Shown piece by piece: positions 63,539 through 64,000 of a stretch of DNA of 64,000 nucleotides (position 1 is the stretch's first letter; each line of letters opens with the position of its first letter). Made by a program: the position numbers and the translations under genes. Below the pieces are notes generated by a model. It was not told the origin of the DNA. It saw only the letters and a program-made list of their open reading frames with translations, and did not search any database. Source of the DNA: Nocardia inohanensis NBRC 100128 (GTDB lineage: Bacteria > Actinomycetota > Actinomycetes > Mycobacteriales > Mycobacteriaceae); NCBI RefSeq assembly GCF_001612945.1, contig NZ_BDBK01000002.1:620001-684000 (forward strand), read 5' to 3'.

Positions 63539-64000
63539 TCAAAGGCGCGCGAGCCGCGGGATCGGCCCGAACTTGCCGCGCTGGAAGTCGAGGTAAGCCT
63601 GCTCGATCTCCGCGCGGCTGCTCATCACGAACGGCCCGCCGAAGACGATGGATTCCCGGATCGGCTTGCCGGAGAAGAGCATTACCGTGGTCCTGCGCTC
63701 CGGATCCGCGCCGATCAGCTCCAGGCTGGTGGGATCGGTGACCTTCATCGGATCCGACCACGCCACCTGGCCTTCGCTCACCGTCTTCCCGGCGATGGTG
63801 GCATTGCCCTCGATGACAAACGCGAACGCGCGATCCTCGGGCGAGAGCACCGGCGAATACGTGCTCCCGGGCTCCAGCGTCACCATGAGACCCGTGATGG
63901 GCCAATGGTTTTCGGCCGGACCGGTAACCTCACCGGCGGTGCCGGACACGACGCGCACCAGCACTCCCGGACCTTCGATGCTCGCCTGATCCGCCTGTCG
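63539..64000 (-). CDS. Pirin-family protein, 5' part cut by window edge
   Basis: The frame is open from the stop at 63539 to the end of the window; an apparent start at 63964 is internal, since the upstream codons read ASIEGPGVLVRVVSG in the same pattern as other pirins. The visible 153 residues are the C-terminal cupin half: TYSPVLSPEDRAFAFVIEGN, LFSGKPIRESIVFGGPFVMS and EIEQAYLDFQRGKFGPIPRL, typical of Pirin_C. Pirins bind iron; some have quercetin dioxygenase activity. Confidence 0.88.
   Translation of the reverse strand, partial: RQADQASIEGPGVLVRVVSGTAGEVTGPAENHWPITGLMVTLEPGSTYSPVLSPEDRAFAFVIEGNATIAGKTVSEGQVAWSDPMKVTDPTSLELIGADPERRTTVMLFSGKPIRESIVFGGPFVMSSRAEIEQAYLDFQRGKFGPIPRLARL

Overview
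The window reads as chromosome of a high-GC, mycolate-type actinomycete, most likely Nocardia or a close relative. Base composition is near 70% G+C with strong GC3 bias. It carries mycothiol S-conjugate amidase (mca), a short-chain Z-isoprenyl diphosphate synthase, F420/flavin luciferase-like oxidoreductases and DUF4189/DUF6401-type proteins. From memory, the gene order BI-1 / thiolase / cbs / metB / greA / DUF4307 / mca / small membrane protein / DUF255 / hlyIII / uppS-like / coaA / glyA matches the Rv1072-Rv1093 stretch of Mycobacterium tuberculosis.

Layout. 1-8.5 kb holds a partial flavin monooxygenase, a His-rich copper-type protein behind a CsoR-like operator, a GT-C glycosyltransferase, a HbpS-like heme-binding protein divergent from a NarL-type two-component system with a perfect palindrome between them, and an EmbR-like regulator. 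8.5-14.8 kb is a candidate catabolic cluster: P450, two TetR regulators, HSL-family esterase and Baeyer-Villiger monooxygenase, divergent from a zinc alcohol dehydrogenase. 14.8-26.5 kb is mixed housekeeping and accessory: hydrolases, APC permease, a DUF305/DUF6153 pair with the same CsoR-like operator, RNase Z, DUF885 protein, MFS exporter, RNA methyltransferase-like protein and a luciferase-like oxidoreductase. 26.7-41 kb is the first half of the conserved block (sulfur amino acid genes cbs and metB, greA, mca), interrupted by an AbrB-family protein, a lytic transglycosylase behind a four-unit GTTCA direct-repeat box, a channel-like protein and an acyl-CoA dehydrogenase. 41-52.7 kb is accessory. 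It starts with a Ro60/Rsr (TROVE) gene whose upstream region encodes two tandem, circularly permuted tRNA-like RNAs of the bacterial Y-RNA (YrlA) type, and continues with secreted DUF4189 proteins, an epimerase/LysR pair, hydrolases, an HTH/membrane pair and a lower-GC patch. 52.7-64 kb resumes the conserved block: DUF255 protein, adenylate cyclase, HlyIII, Z-prenyl synthase, coaA, and glyA behind a ZTP (pfl) riboswitch, ending in a partial pirin gene.

Most striking: the two Y-RNA-like modules beside rsr; a ~122-bp element with compensatory stem changes directly after the stop codons of both the thiolase and greA; the RegX3/PhoP-type box; and a set of clean palindromic operators. Product calls rest on motif recognition by eye; no database search was run.
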